A DNA stretch of 64,000 nucleotides from Ichthyophis bannanicus (Eukaryota > Chordata > Amphibia > Gymnophiona > Ichthyophiidae). The stretch spans positions 245,042,869 to 245,106,868 of the forward strand of contig CM066035.1 of assembly GCA_033557465.1 (NCBI GenBank), written 5' to 3'. The position numbers and the translations under genes are program-made. Below, piece after piece: positions 10,821-23,093 of this stretch (the stretch's first letter is position 1; every line of letters starts with the position of its first letter). Below the pieces are notes generated by a model. The model did not search any database. It saw only the letters and a program-made list of their open reading frames with translations, and was not told the origin of the DNA.

Positions 10821-12440
10821 GAGATGTGTCTCCCTGCGGGCTTAACAGAGCCGCGAGGGAGACAACTCTCCCTTCGCAGATCTGAAAGCCGTCGCGGAGA
10901 GGCTCAACCGGGTGGGGGGGGGGGGCCCGCGGGACACTCGATTCTGCCATGGCGGCAGCAGCAGCCAGCTTTTTTTTTTTTAAATTTTCCCTGGGCCGAG
11001 GGGGGGGGGTTAGGACTGGTAATGGCTATGGAGGGGGGTTAGGACTTGAGGTGGGCTGATGGGGTTAGGACAGGTAATGGGCTGTGGGCTGATGGGGGGT
11101 TAGGACGAGGTGGGCTGATGGGATTAGTACTGGTAATGGGCTGTGGGCTGATGGGGGGTTAGGACTGGTAATGGGCTATGGGAGGAGCTAGGACTGGAAA
11201 TGGGCTGATGGGGGGGTTAGGACTGGAGGTGGGCTGATGGGGTTAGGACTGGTAATGGGCTGTGCGCTGATGGGGGGGTTAGGACTGGTAATGGGCTATG
11301 GGGGGCTAAGTCTGGAAATGGGGTGATGGGGGGGTTAGGACTGGAAGTGGGTTGATGGGGGCTAGGACTAGTAATGGGTTGGGGGGTTGCTAGGACTGGA
11401 AATGGGCTGAGTGGAAGGGGAGGCTTGAACTGCAAATAGCTGATAGGGACGAGGACTTGGAATGGAAATGGGCTGTGAGGGGAGGGAGCTAGGACTGGAA
11501 ATGGACTGAGTGGGGGGGAGCTAGAACAGGAAATGGGCTGATGGAGCAGCTAGGATAGGACTGGAAATGGGCTGTTGGGGGGAGCTAAGATTGGAAATGG
11601 GCTGTGGTGGGGGCTTGGAATGAAATGGACTCATGGAGGGGCTAGAACTGGAAGTAGGCTCATGGGGGGCTTGGATTGGAATTGGGCTGAGTGGAGGGGA
11701 GCTAGGATTTGACAAGGGCTGATGGTGGGCTAGGAAATGACTAGAAATGGGCTGATGGGTGGCTGGGATTGGAAATGAGCTGATGGAGGGACTCGGATAG
11801 GACTGGAAATGGATGGGAGAGCTAGGACTGGAAATGGGCTGATGCAGGAACTTGAAGGGAGCGGATGCTGGGTGAGGCTGGAACTAGAAGGGAGCTGATG
11901 TTGGGGGAGGATTAGAATGGGATGGGGATGGGGCTGGGAGAGTGAAATGGAGAGGGGAAAAATATTTTGTGTGGGAGGGATGAAAAATCTACAATTGGCC
12001 GGGTATTGAGAGAGTAAGTGGGGATTGAGGATGGAGGGGTAAAATTTGAGTGGATGAAATAGGAATGAGGAAAGAACAAAAGGAGAAAGATTAGTATGTT
12101 AAAGCAGATGCAGAGAGAGAGAATGGAAAAAAAACTAGACGAGAGAAGAAAGGACAAATGGACAGCAGACGATGGAGAGTTAGCAGAAGACACGAAGAAA
12201 CCAGAAGAAAGTGGCTGGAGCAATTGCAACTGAAAAAAAATGCACAAAAAGGTAGAAAGATCTCTCTTTATTTTGAATTTATTAACTGGAATATGTCAGT
12301 TCTGTGAAATGTGCATCATTAACGTCTGCCCTTTGTTTAGTACAAGAGGAAATTAATTTATAGTTTTATTTCTACAGTGTTGTTGTACATTCCAAGTTTG
12401 GCTTTTGGGGTTCTCAGTTTAATTATTGCCTTCCTGTTTC
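10821..12440 (+). mobile_element. hAT-like mosaic element, copy A (hairpin arm, minisatellite, tail)
   Basis: Inserted in a minus-strand L2. Positions 10,830-10,975 match one hairpin arm of the hAT at 56,434-57,329 (GGCTTAACAGAG, GGGAGACA, CTCTCCCTTCGC). A G-rich minisatellite follows (11,000-11,930; unit core GGGCTGATGGGGGGTTAGGA). An AT-rich tail at about 12,050-12,440 repeats the tail of the 56-57 kb copy almost word for word (AAGTGGCTGGAGCAATTGCA, CACAAAAAGGTAGAAA, GTGCATCATTAACGTCTG). The first hairpin arm and the left terminus are missing, so the copy is truncated at its left. No terminal duplication could be seen. Confidence 0.7.
11000..11930. repeat. G-rich minisatellite
   Basis: Degenerate tandem units of roughly 20-40 bp built on GGGCTGATGGGG followed by TAGGACTGGAAAT. 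Related arrays sit in the other hAT mosaics at 26,780-27,090 (inverted), 37,230-38,200 and 63,405-63,880. Confidence 0.85.
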
Positions 12441-13680
12441 TAAATTGTGATTCCTTGTTTGGTGATGGTCTATGTTCTGCATGTGTAACTGAGCTGAGGT
12501 ATTATGTTTATGTAATTCCTATTTGACATTGCCACTTGTTCTCTTTCCCCAGTAGGTCATGTATTGTTCTGAAATGTATTGGTTTAATATTTGCAGTGTT
12601 GCGTTTTGATAGGTAGGGTTTGTTGCTTTATGAGTCCTGGTTATGCTGTTATGATACGGTGGGTTTGCTATGGGTTCTAAATGGGCAGCATTTGTAGTAG
12701 TTCCTAATGTGCCTGGCAGTTGGCACTGGATTATAGTGATGTAGAAATCTTTTAGTCTTTCTTTATCCATACATTTTACTTTTCTTTGGTTTCCATTTGG
12801 AGCTGCTGTTGCTATTTTTATGGTATCATTCCAGTTGCGTATGTGTAAATCTAAATTGTTTGTTTCTTCATTCAGATGTGGGGCGATTTCTCCTATAAAT
12901 GAGTCTTTGTCGAAATGTTTAAATCTTTGTTATGGAATCGGTTTGTGACTATTGCTGCTTTGAGCTTCCTCAACTGGGATTTGAAAAATTGATTGCATGG
13001 TCGGAACAAGGTTGGAACAATTGGCATGTTGCAATGTTACTCTGCTCTGTCATCTTGTTGGGGATAAAGATGAGATCAAACATGGTCCCTTTTTCATGGG
13101 TGGGTGTGTTGATGACTTGTGTGTATCTTAATGTTCTCATGGCTTCCATGAATGAGCTGGTGTGTTTAGGTGGGGCCGATGTGAGATTAAAGTCTCCTAA
13201 GAGTATTTATACTGCGTTTTCTTTGTAAATGTATTATTTCTTTTAGGAATAGTAAGTATGTTTTTTTTCAGCCTGAAGAGTTATCTTCGTTTATTAGTTC
13301 TCAAATTGTGACTTCTTCTCCTCAGTGAATTCCTCATCGTAATTGATATTTCTCTGTCCTCCGCCTCTGTTTTATCTCTTGAGTATCTTTTCTTTTTGTT
13401 GGATATCAAGGAACCACTTTTTCCTTGTATTTTGTTTTCCTTAAGCCAATTCCCCCATTATTGTGGGCTAACTATACTCTTGTATTTCCGATTCCTATGG
13501 CATTTCTTTTTGTATTAACTAATTTCTTTACAAGTTGTTGTTTTCTGTACAAGCAAAATTTTGCTTGATTAATTGTAAAATTGCATAAATAAATAAATAA
13601 ATAAATAAAAGAGTCTCCTAAGAGGACAAGGTTTTCCTTAAGTGTGATATTCAGCCAGTAGGGTCACAATATTAAGTTAT
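12441..13680 (-). mobile_element. L2-clade LINE, endonuclease/linker part
   Basis: Continuation of the L2 at 8,965-10,820 on the far side of the hAT mosaic. At about 12,780-12,930 the minus strand encodes RFKHFDKDSFIGEI and NWNDTIKIATAAPNG, matching RRFKHFDRDEFIQD of the plus-strand L2. The part at 12,950-13,200 is endonuclease-region sequence with stops. The half-L1 at 13,204-13,611 interrupts it and is flanked by copies of AGTCTCCTAAGAG. Confidence 0.65.
13204..13611 (+). mobile_element. Half-L1 (HAL1-like) insertion with 13-bp target duplication
   Basis: The insertion is bounded by exact copies of AGTCTCCTAAGAG at 13,191-13,203 and 13,612-13,624. Its 5' part encodes the last residues of an L1 ORF1 (words FSPEELSSFISSQI) and stops at about 13,328. 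It is followed by a 280-bp tail, with no ORF2, that ends in an (AAAT)n run at 13,585-13,609. The tail contains CCCATTATTGTGGGCTA, similar to CCCATTATGTGGGCTTT in the copy at 35,740-36,283. It is 5'-truncated, as is usual for target-primed integration. Confidence 0.75.
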
Positions 13681-16600
13681 GTGCCAGTATCAGTTAATAA
13701 TGCACGCCACATACTTCCTCCCACTCTACCTACTCGTCACACAACTCCTCCCACCAACCACACACCTCCACTACCCACAAGCAAACACTACCCACCAACA
13801 GCATTGCCATATTTAGAACCACAGCACACACACAAAGAAACACTCAGAACTTCCCAGACAAAAAGACCAAACAGACACAATTCAAACTCCCAATCCTGCA
13901 CAAAGGAAGCACATGTAACAGCAACCTCCTCAACAAAGACAACAACGATTGAGCTCATAAATGCCAGATCAGTCTGCAACAAGATACACACTATTGTAGA
14001 CCACATAGAAGAGCGACAGCCCGACATAATATGCATCACAGAGACATGGCTCAACCCTACCGACAATGTACTACTCAACCAACTAGTACCGGACAACTAC
14101 TCAGCGTACAACTGCCCACGCACCCACAAGCGTGGAGGAGGAGTCCTAATAATAGCAAAGACAAAACTAAAAGTTCAAGACACATAGCTTCTCCAATACA
14201 CAGCAATGTAACACAATCAGCATCAAGAACAAAAACATTGCAATCTGCCTAACCTACAGAGCACCCAGAGCTCCACCCGACGAATTAGCCTTCACACTCA
14301 AAGAAGCCTGTGCTATAACAACAAACCAGCGCTACTGATTGGAGACTTCAACCTCAAGTCCACCAATGCAAAAGACGCAGAGGCCTTCCTTCAAGCAATG
14401 ACCTCACTTCAATTCACACAGATAATCAATGCTCCAACGCACAGACATGGATCATCTCCAGACCTCATCTTCGCATCCAATTACCTAACATCAAGAGACC
14501 TAATCTCTCCACCCACCATTACCCCAGTGCCATGGTCTGACCATTACTTAATCGCGACAAAGCTGCGATCTCAAGAGGACCAGACAAACGAAAGAACAAA
14601 CATCCCCCACACACAAAGACGATTCAAGCATTTCGACAGGGACGAATTCATACAGGACACAACACAACACTTGAACATTACTACAGATGACCTGGAGGAA
14701 CAAGTTTCCAGCTGGAACAGCATCTTAGCTAATGCCGCCAAACCATCTGGTGGCGGGCACAAGAAACACCACCACAACAGGAGACAAAACAAACCATGGT
14801 ACTCAGCAAAAATACGACAGGAAAAGAGGGAGCTCAGGAAGATTGAACGGAGATGGAGAAAAAACAAAACAACAGCCGACCAACATCTTTACCTAACAAA
14901 ACAAAAACAATACAATGAACACATCAACCAATCAAAGAGAGAATTCCACACAAACATGATAAATACTTCCATCAACAAGCCCAGAGAGCTCTTTGAAATA
15001 GTCAAGATCCTCACAAAAGAGCAAACAACAGAAGGGGAAGTACAAGTGGATCCACAGGAATTCGCCGACCACATCAAAGACAAATTTCACTCCACAGAGC
15101 GTACAACACCCAGTGGGACCACCAGGACAGACAGACACACCAAAACCTGGGGCACATTCTACTCACCCTCAACAGAGCAGATATCCCACATCATCTCTAC
15201 AATCAACACAAACACTGCTCCTACAGACCCATGCCCAGTATCATGGGTCAAAGCCACCAAATCAAACTTCATTCACACCATACATAAAATAGTACACAAC
15301 TCACTCACCCAAGGACTCATGCCAAAGCAACTAAAGCTTGCCTCAGTAAGACCAATCACAAAGAAAACAACTCTCGACAAAAAAGATCCAGCAGCATACC
15401 GACCAATCTCCAGCATACCCTTCCTGGCAAAAATCATCGAAATAATGGTACAACTACAACTCCAGGAACACATCGACAAACATGAAACACTCGACGACAA
15501 CCAACACGGCTTTCGTCCCAACCATGGAGTCGAAATGCTACTGATCTACCTCTTCGACAGCATCCTAAGAATAATTGACAACACCAGGAAGGGAATCATA
15601 ATGATCTTCATCGACATCTCCTCAGCCTTCGACACAGTGGACCACAACACGCTCCTGGAAAGACTAAAGAACACTGGTATACACGGTATCACACTGAAAT
15701 GGTTCCACTCATACCTAACTGAAAGACAGCTACAGGTCAAGGTGGGACACAACACCTCCTGACCCATAAATGTCCGTCAAGGAGTACCTCAAGGATCCGC
15801 ACTCTCAGCACTCCTATTTAACATCTACATCCAACCGATATGCAACATCATGAAAGAGAACAACATTCAATACACAATATATGCAGACGACATCATGATA
15901 TACACCCCGATATCAATCGACAACCCGGACTTCTCCAAGATAACAGACTGCCTTACCCAAATGACGAGCTGGTGTCAAAACAACAACCTCGCAATAAACT
16001 ACAACAAGACCGAAGCTTTAATCATCACTCGGAACCAAAGCTTCATACACCCGCCAAATATCAAGATACAAAACACTACTATACCAATAAGATCAAAAGT
16101 GAGATACCTCGGTGTTACTCTGGACAATAAACTAAACCTCAAGCCACACATAGACAAAACAATACAAAAAGTCTACTACAAGATGCGAATCATCAGGAGA
16201 TTGAAACCACTCCTTGCTCCAGAACACTTTCGTACCGTCTGTCAAGCACTGATAACCCCAATACTGGACTTCTGCAATCCGATATACCTTGGACTACCGA
16301 AACAAGCCCTCAAACCACTCCAGCTAGCACAAAACACTGCAGCACGAATAATATCCGGTACTGCAAGACAGGACCAGATCACACCTACCTTAAAGGACTT
16401 ACACTGGCTCCCAATCGGTGCACGCATCAGATACAAAACTATCATAAACCTATTTAAGATAAATCAGCACACATCAGCCAACAGCCTACACACCCTCATT
16501 CAACCAGACACCAGCACTCGTCCTAGAAGAAAACAAACACACAACCGAGTCAGCACCCCAAGTGAATTCAAACACACACGCAAGGACACAACAGACAGAG

Positions 16601-16731
16601 CACTCTCCATGGCTGCTCCAACAATATGGAACAAACTACCGGACGACTTGAGGGCAACTACAGACCTCAAAGACTTTAGAAAACAGCTAAAAACCATGCT
16701 GTTCATAGAACACTATGGACACATCACATAA
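13681..16731 (+). pseudogene. L2 endonuclease-reverse transcriptase polyprotein, broken
   Basis: The apurinic endonuclease domain comes first, with INARSVCNKIHTIVD, ITETWLN at about 14,035 and the C-terminal SDHYLIATKL-like motif at 14,530. The reverse transcriptase follows: DNQHGFRPNHGVEMLL (about 15,495), FIDISSAFDTVDH (about 15,610), GVPQGSALSALLFNI (15,785) and the catalytic box IYADDIMIY (15,877). The C-terminal part, NPIYLGLPKQALKPLQLAQN, ends at 16,731 (stop). Lesions are few: a stop at 14,185-14,187 with a frame change soon after, and one in-frame TGA at 15,760-15,762. Otherwise 14,398-16,731 is one frame, and the RT catalytic aspartates are present. This enzyme nicks target DNA and primes cDNA synthesis from the element RNA. 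Confidence 0.85.
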
Positions 16732-17015
16732 CCTAAGAGAATGTATAACAGCACATGATACCGCCTGTATTGAAAATGTTTTGCAGCACCACTGTATATA
16801 GCCCACACTGTACATAGCTCAAACCACTCTAGCACACAATACACCACACCTTGTACATAGCTCACCCCAATCCAGCACACGATACAACACACACTCAACT
16901 AACTTTCACCCTCACTGCATGATTAACACACTCACTTTACCCGATTGTTTGCTGTGATACCACCTTGATTAATAAGATAAGGCGGTTTAAAAATACTGTT
17001 AAATAAATAAATAAA
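13681..17015 (+). mobile_element. L2-clade LINE, nearly complete
   Basis: A single long coding region (endonuclease then reverse transcriptase, 13,681-16,731) is followed by a 3' tail ending in AAGGCGGTTT and an (AAATA)n run at about 17,000-17,015. Orientation is opposite to the neighbouring L2 on the left, so two L2 copies lie head to head. Base usage is strikingly A/C-rich on the coding strand. Positions 17,016-17,620 to the right hold nothing I recognise. Confidence 0.85.
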
Positions 17016-17620
17016 GTACATGCAACACCACTATCATATAAATAGTGGCGCTGAATATACATGTTAAGTGGCGACCATACTATTACGTGCCAGTTAGACT
17101 GAGGCTGAACAACTAAAATGATTGCTTCTCTGTTTAACAGATGCATATCATTGCTAGAAGGATAATTTCTGGCACCACACATCCACCGCTCCCCAAACTC
17201 AGTCCCTTTTAAAATGAATTATGTGTAGTCATTCAGCGAGTTAAAGCCCAGTATTATCTCTATAATGCCTACAAATCTATGGATAAGCACATTAAGTATT
17301 TGCCACCCACCAGCGAATACATGCCTTGCTTTGAATATTGGCCTGAATATTTACGTATAGGTATAAAGTTATGCCTATATTCAGCAGCCATTATATGCAT
17401 AAGGTCTGTGCCAAGTAGACACAAATACCTTTATGGTGGTAATTTTACACAGCATTTTTCACAGGAAAAAAAAAAAAGAACTTGCCCGTTTAGGGTTGTA
17501 TACACAAAATAGGTGCATGGAAAGAATGTGCTTATTCTGTGTGTAGGCATTCTCAAGGGCACATTTTGGGTGGTATTGAAGCAGAATTATGATATACACA
17601 TATTTTATAAAATAACATAC

Positions 17621-18235
17621 ATGAGGTGTGATCAAAAAGTATCAAGACTTGTTGTGTAGCTATATAACAATATGTCGCATCACGATGCTATTAAGCATGC
17701 AGTGACCTAGTTATGTGCTCTGCATGTGCAGAGTTTACCATGGCTGCAGCACATCTGTACTTTTCAAAATCACGTGATGTTTGGTATCGTGTAAAAGCAG
17801 TTTGTCAGATTTACGATGAGTGAAAAAAATGAACCGCGAGTACACATTAAATTCTGCCAGAAACTTGGAGATTCATGCAGAGACTTATGACAAGTTACAG
17901 CAAATGTATGGTAATGAATGCATGAGTTGTGCTCTAGTTTATGACTGGTACAAACATTTCCAAGAGGGCTGCCAAAAAGTGTTGACAATGACAAACATTC
18001 TAGAAGGCTATCCACGAGGAGGAATGAAGACAAAATTGGAGCAGCATGTGCCACAATACGCTCAAATCATCAAATGACTATCAGGGAGCTTTCTGAAGAC
18101 ATGGACATCAGTTTTGGGGCAGTACAATCCATTCTTACTGTCGATTTGGAGATAAGATGTGTGTCTGCAAAATTTATGCCAAATTCCTGTCCCCTGACCA
18201 AAAAGAAGAAGATAGACTTGTCTGCAGCCAGGGAG
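17621..18235 (+). pseudogene. Mariner transposase, N-terminal half, decayed
   Basis: The left end near TGAGGTGTGATCAAAAAGTA resembles a mariner terminal repeat. The coding remnant starts at about 17,816 (M-S-E-K-like, with an early stop). In shifting frames it reads VHIKFCQKLGDS, LQQMYGNECMS, YDWYKHFQEG, MTIRELSEDMDISFGAVQSI and CKIYAKFLSPDQKEE. These follow, in order, the two helix-turn-helix DNA-binding modules and linker of mariner transposases. The DD(E/D) catalytic half is absent: at about 18,236 the sequence passes into an inverted SINE. Several frameshifts and stops show long decay. Confidence 0.75.
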
Positions 18236-18239
18236 GAGT

Positions 18240-18490
18240 TGTAATCTATTTATTTTCACTGGGTCAAAGTGGTGTACATTCAGGTACGGTACATATTTCC
18301 CTTGTCCCCGAAGGGCTCACAATCTTTTTTGTACCTGAGGCAATGGAGGGTTAAAGTGGCTTGCCCAAAGCCACAAGGAGTGGCTATGGAACTAGAAACC
18401 CCAGTCCCTCCAGCCCAAGGTTGCTGTCCTCCAGTGGGATTCGAACCTCCTGCCCTCCGGCCTGAGGCAACTTACCCAACCACTGCATAA
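18240..18490 (-). mobile_element. tRNA-derived SINE
   Basis: On the minus strand the head at about 18,490-18,430 contains a pol III B-box-like GGTTCGAATCCCACTGG. It is followed by GCCTGGGCAAGTCACTT-like sequence and a tail related to the SINEs at 30,528-30,829 and 28,909-29,160. Confidence 0.7.
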
Positions 18491-18989
18491 GTACTGGTGC
18501 AGCACTGAAAGAAGCTAGTATGACACTTCACAAGTAATCAGCAAGATAAAAAAACTCATAGAAACATTACAGCAGAAAGAGACCATATCTAGTCTGCCCT
18601 TCCATATCAACTACTATAGTTTACTTTTTATCCTTTAGAGATCTTCTATATTTGTCCCATGCTTTCTTGAAGTCAGATACTGTCTTTGTCTCTATTCCAC
18701 ACATCTACCACTCCTTCCATAAAGAAATATTTCTGCATACTACTCCTAAGTCTATCCACTTTCACCCTCATCCTATGTCCCCTTGTTACAGAGATTGCTT
18801 TCAATTTGAAAGAGGCTCTCCTCTTGTGCATTTAGGCCAGAGGTATTTAAATGTCTATATCATATCTCCTCTATCCCGCCTTTCCTTTAATGCATACATA
18901 TTAAGATCTTAAAGTCTATCCTCATATGCTTTATAATGAAGACCACTAACCAGTTTAGTAGACACCCTCTGCACCAACTCCACCTTGTA

Positions 18990-19176
18990 TACAAGGTGGC
19001 CCAAAAAAATTGAGAACATCTCGTAGCATATAAGTTATTTAAAATTCAAAAAGACAGATGTAAACAATTGACAAATTAAAAAAACAAAGACGTTATATAG
19101 CTAAAAAGGTAAATAAGTAAACTATTTAAGCTTTTAATTCACGAGATGTTCTCACTTTTTTGGGGGCCACCCTGTA
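18990..19176. mobile_element. Mariner-type MITE, 187 bp
   Basis: The terminal inverted repeats begin TACAAGGTGGCCC (left) and TACAGGGTGGCCC (right, read inverted) and extend through GAGAACATCTCGT. TA dinucleotides flank both ends. The interior is AT-rich and non-coding. It cleanly interrupts a CR1 whose sequence rejoins across it. Confidence 0.85.
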
Positions 19177-19514
19177 TATCCTTTTGAAGGTGTGGTCTCC
19201 AGAATTGCACACAATACTCCAAATGAGATTGTATCAGAGACGTATACAGAGGCACTATCATCTCTTTTTTCCTGCTGGCCATTCCTCTCCCTATGCACCC
19301 AAACATCCTTCTGGCTTTCACAGTCGTTTCTACCTATTTAGCCACTTTAAGATAAACAGAAACAATCACATCCAGGTTCTGCTCTTCTTTCATGGCAAAT
19401 ACTTCCCTCCCTGCACTATACACTTTGCTCCCTTGGATTTTTGCAGCTCAAATGCATGGCCCTGCATTTTTTAGCATTAAATCTCAGCTGCCAAATTCTT
19501 GACCATTCTTCAAG

Positions 19515-19735
19515 TTTATTTTTTATTTATTTATTTAAACGGACTTGGTATACCGCTTTCTCATGAAATCAAAGCGGTTGGCACGGCAAATGAAAGGGGT
19601 GTTGTCAGTAGCATGCAGTGGGTGAATTGTCACAGTGTGCTGTGTGGATGAGTGTGGTTGATTTTGATGTGAAGCTATATACATTGTGCATTTATGTTAC
19701 ATATTTACAGTTACGTATTTACAATGATGGCTATG
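19515..19735 (-). mobile_element. LINE/SINE 3' tail fragment inside CR1
   Basis: TTTATTTATTTAAACGG followed by TATACCGCTTTCTCATG and AAAGCGGTT is a reversed LINE tail. A shorter relative lies at 1,955-2,010. Confidence 0.55.
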
Positions 19736-20885
19736 TTAACTTAAATGGTTGGTTAAGAGTCATTCTGTGAGGTCCTTGAAATGGTAGTTTAGCTAGATTC
19801 CTCCTCATGGTAGCTACTCCTTCCTGAATGTCTACTTCAGATTTTGGTATCATCTGCAAAGAGGCAAACCATACGCAACAGCCCCTCTGCAATATCACTA
19901 ACAAAGATGTTAAAAATAATCGGACCAATGACAGATCCCTGCGGCACACCACTGGTAACATCCTTCTCCTCAGAGTGAGCTCCATTTACCTATACACTTG
20001 GTCACCTCCCACTCAACCAATTTCTAACCCAGTCAGTCACTTTAGGGTCCATCCCTAGGTGCTCAATTTATTTATAAGTCGCCTGTGCGAAATGGTATCA
20101 AAGGCTTTACTGAAATCTAAGTACACCACATCTAGGGCTCTCCCTTGGTCCAATTCTCTGGTCACCCAGTAAATCAGATTTGTCTGACAAGACCTGCCTC
20201 TAGTAAACCCATGCTGCCTAGGATCCTGCAATTGACTGGACTCCAGAAATCTCACTATCCTCTGTTTTAACAGCATTTCCAATAATTTATTCACCACAGA
20301 GGCAGGGGCGGCTTAAGGCAATCTGCTGCCTGAGGCGAGGGATGAGATGGCAACCCCCCCTCCCCCACCCCCGGGTGGGGATCTCTCTCAAAACTCCAGT
20401 CAGGGACTGAACCAAATCAAAAAGTCAATTAGATAATGTGGAACAAATCGAAGATGTTCACACACTAAGGAACTAAAAAGAGCGAGAACCATAGCAGTTT
20501 ATAACTCCAAATTATAGTTCATTTGTATTTTGTTATAAACTGCATTATGGTGCTTGCTTTTTCTTTTTGAACATACATTTTGTATTCACAGAACCCCCCC
20601 TTTCAACAATGGGTGCAGAGCAGAGGTAGGACATTCACCCACAGAAGTCAATATATTAAAAAAAAAAAAAAAAGCTGATTCTGGTCATCTCACCAACAAC
20701 AAATTCTCCAGTACCAGGCATATTGAGAACTAATATAAAACCCTACTAAAGTCACTAAGATCTGCAAGGCCAATCTACCATACCATACCAGCATACACTT
20801 CCAAAACTCATATAATAAGGGGCCAGTCTTGCAGGACTACAAAAGGGGACTGTTACTTCTGGAGAGAGATCTGCAATTTTGAGTA

Positions 20886-21526
20886 CAGTCAAACCTCGGT
20901 TTTCATGATTAATCCGTTCGAAAAAGTCTGACTAAAACCGAAACGTATGAAAACTGAAGCAATATTTCCCATAAAAAATAATGTAAATCCAATTAATCCG
21001 TTCCAGACACCCAAAAATATTCACAAAAAATACATTTTATAGAGAATAACTATATTTTTACATACAGAAAACAATGAGAAATAAATATAAATGACTAATG
21101 AAATGGATAAATGAACATTTAACATCACTGAAAGCAAGCTAAGTACAGTACTGTACAGTACAGTATGTTAACATCTGGCCTTAGCCACCCCTGACAAGCT
21201 GCTGTGCCCAGCTCTCTTCGGAATCACATTGAATTCAGTCCATTAAAATACCTTTACATTATCTGCTCAATGCTTCAGAATGGCAGAAAATCTTAATGAT
21301 ATAGCTTCAGACGTACCCTGCAAGAGAAAGAACTGCCTCCCACATTCATGCAACATCTCCTGCTTACGTTGACAGCTTTTCTTCCCTGCTACCGGGACAA
21401 AATCTCAGTCAAAAGACGTTGAAAACCGAAGCAATGCATGAAAACCGGGACAAAATCTCAGTCAGAAAAGACGTTGAAAACCGAAGCGTATGAAAACCGG
21501 GGCAAATGAAAACCGAGGTTTGACTG
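20886..21526. mobile_element. Tigger/pogo-type MITE, 641 bp
   Basis: Perfect termini CAGTCAAACCTCGGTTTTC (left) and the inverted form GAAAACCGAGGTTTGACTG (right) are flanked by TA at 20,884-20,885 and 21,527-21,528. The subterminal regions repeat the GAAAACCG motif several times. The interior has no transposase. Confidence 0.92.
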
Positions 21527-21599
21527 TATATACTTCTGGGAATTTTCTGTAAGGAATTCTTTGTATTAAAGCTAATTAATCTGTGAACCCACTATTTTT

Positions 21600-21880
21600 T
21601 GTTAAATCAGTCAGGGCCTAGTAGCAGCAGTTTAAGTTTCAATTTAAAACACAGAAGACAACTTTCTGGTTACATATCATACCCAGTAGAGAGCTTGTAG
21701 TTTAAATTAATAGTCACTCAGGGCCTAGTATCAGCAAAGTACTTTTAGTTTAAATTTAAAACACAGAAGAGAGCTTTCTGGTTTAATTTGGAACCCAGCA
21801 GAGAGCTTGTAGTTTAAATTTCATAATAAGTTAGAGCCTAGCAGCAGCAAAGAGCTATAATTTAAATTTTAAAATCAAAT
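21600..21880 (+). promoter_or_regulatory. Tandem repeats in CR1 5' untranslated region
   Basis: About three degenerate units of about 110-120 bp carry AGGGCCTAGTA..CAGCA, AAAACACAGAAGA and CCAG.AGAGAGCTTGTAGTTTAAATT (spaced words). Such monomers often act as LINE promoters; that role is inferred. Confidence 0.55.
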
Positions 21881-22196
21881 AAGAATATAGCTTACCTCAG
21901 CAGCACAGGACAGGGTACTGTGTAGCAGCCCTCTTTTAATAAGTGTTATTTCCCTCCCTCCCTCCCCACACCCACCCACACATCTTAAAAGACAGGGGGT
22001 GCTCTCAGGTGCAGCTCGTTACCCAAATTAGTCATACACTAAGGACCTGAGATTAATTAAGCTTCAGGTGAACAAAGTATATTAAACGTATTAGGTACAG
22101 TTTTATTAGTATAAATATCCATAGCAACCCTTAGGAAGTAAAGAACTTAAAGATCTAAACAAAAACTTAAAACTACAGATAGCAGTCCAGCAGCGA

Positions 22197-23093
22197 GATG
22201 GGGGCTTTCCAGTCTTTTGCATTGAGTGTCACATGTATGATTTTCTCCCAGTTGGTGAGAGGTCTTACGTGTGCACTAGGTACAAGGAGCTCTTTGCTCT
22301 CAGGGAACAAGTCCGTTCTTTAGAGGCTAGAGTAGCAGACTTGGAAAACATAAGAAAGACAGAGAGGTATATAGACGAGACCTACAGGGATATAGTCCTG
22401 AAGTCCCACCTCCAGTCTGGCAGCATCCCTGTTGCCATGGAGGAGAGAGGTCACATGACAGGAGAGCATCATCCTGGTGTGGCAGGAAGTGATCCTGTAA
22501 CTAGGACCTGTCCTCCAGGTGATGTAAAACGCTCTCGCACCAAGGAAGATTTTCCAGGGCCATGTGCCCATGAGGGAAGGGTTCGGACAGCCATTATAGT
22601 TGGTGATTTGATCATTAGACATGTAGATAGCTGGGTGGCTGGTGGACGTGAGGATCGCCTGGTAACATGCCTGCCTGGTGCGAAGGTAGCGGACCTCATG
22701 CGCCACCTAGATAAAGTTTTAGATAGTGCTGGGGAGGACTCTGCTGTCTTGGTACATGTCGGTACCAATGACATAGGAAAATGTGGTAGGGAGGTTCTGG
22801 AGGCTAAATTTAGGCTTTTAGGTAGGAAGTTGAAATCCAGAACTTCCAGGGTAGCATTCTCCGAAATGCTTCCCGTTCCACGCGCAGGACCCAAAAGGCA
22901 AGCAGGGCTCCGGAGTCTCAATGCGTGGATGAGACAATGGTGCAGAGATGAGGGTTTTGGATTTGTTAGGAACTGGGGAACATTCTGGGGAAAGGAGAGG
23001 CTCTTCCGAAGGGATGGGCTTCACCTTAACCGGGATGGAACCAGGCTGCTGGCATTAACCTTTAAAAAGGAGATAGAGCAGCTTTTAAACTAG
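22197..23093 (+). pseudogene. CR1 ORF1: zinc-finger plus SGNH esterase-like protein
   Basis: The open frame extends upstream of ATG 22,233 and includes CIECHMYDF, the first half of a C-x2-C zinc-finger seen in CR1/L3 ORF1; the second half, VCTRYKEL, has Cys then Tyr. A coiled coil follows (residues 20-45 from ATG 22,233). The C-terminal SGNH/GDSL hydrolase fold shows block I at 124-126 as G-D-L where the family has G-D-S, block III as GTND (177-180) and the D-x-x-H pair in DGLHLN (Asp261, His264). The nucleophilic serine therefore appears replaced by leucine. The frame is otherwise intact for 286 codons. Such ORF1 esterases are thought to assist ribonucleoprotein or membrane interaction of the LINE; catalysis is unlikely here. 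Confidence 0.85.

Larger units (their letters stand above)
18550..20302 (-). mobile_element. CR1-type LINE (family B), 3' part; continues at 27,569
   Basis: The 3' terminus is at about 18,553 (GAAACATTACAGCAGAAAGA on the plus strand). Positions 20,055-20,297 (minus) encode the RT words RQHGFTRGRSCQTNLIYWVT and YLDFSKAFDTISHRRL. The same family occurs at 45,255-46,215 (minus) and 52,945-54,200 (plus). The copy is interrupted by a MITE (18,990-19,176), a LINE-tail fragment (about 19,515-19,735) and the hAT at 20,303-27,568. It resumes at 27,569-27,835 after the duplicated 8-mer CACAGAGG. Confidence 0.8.

Noticed and set aside
10821..12440. Regular repeats that could be mistaken for a CRISPR array
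   Set aside because: Units are contiguous and degenerate with no spacers; this is a eukaryotic minisatellite.
20340..20380. C/G-rich stretch as a possible CpG promoter
   Set aside because: It is a homopolymer-rich segment inside the hAT terminus with few CpG and no exon nearby.
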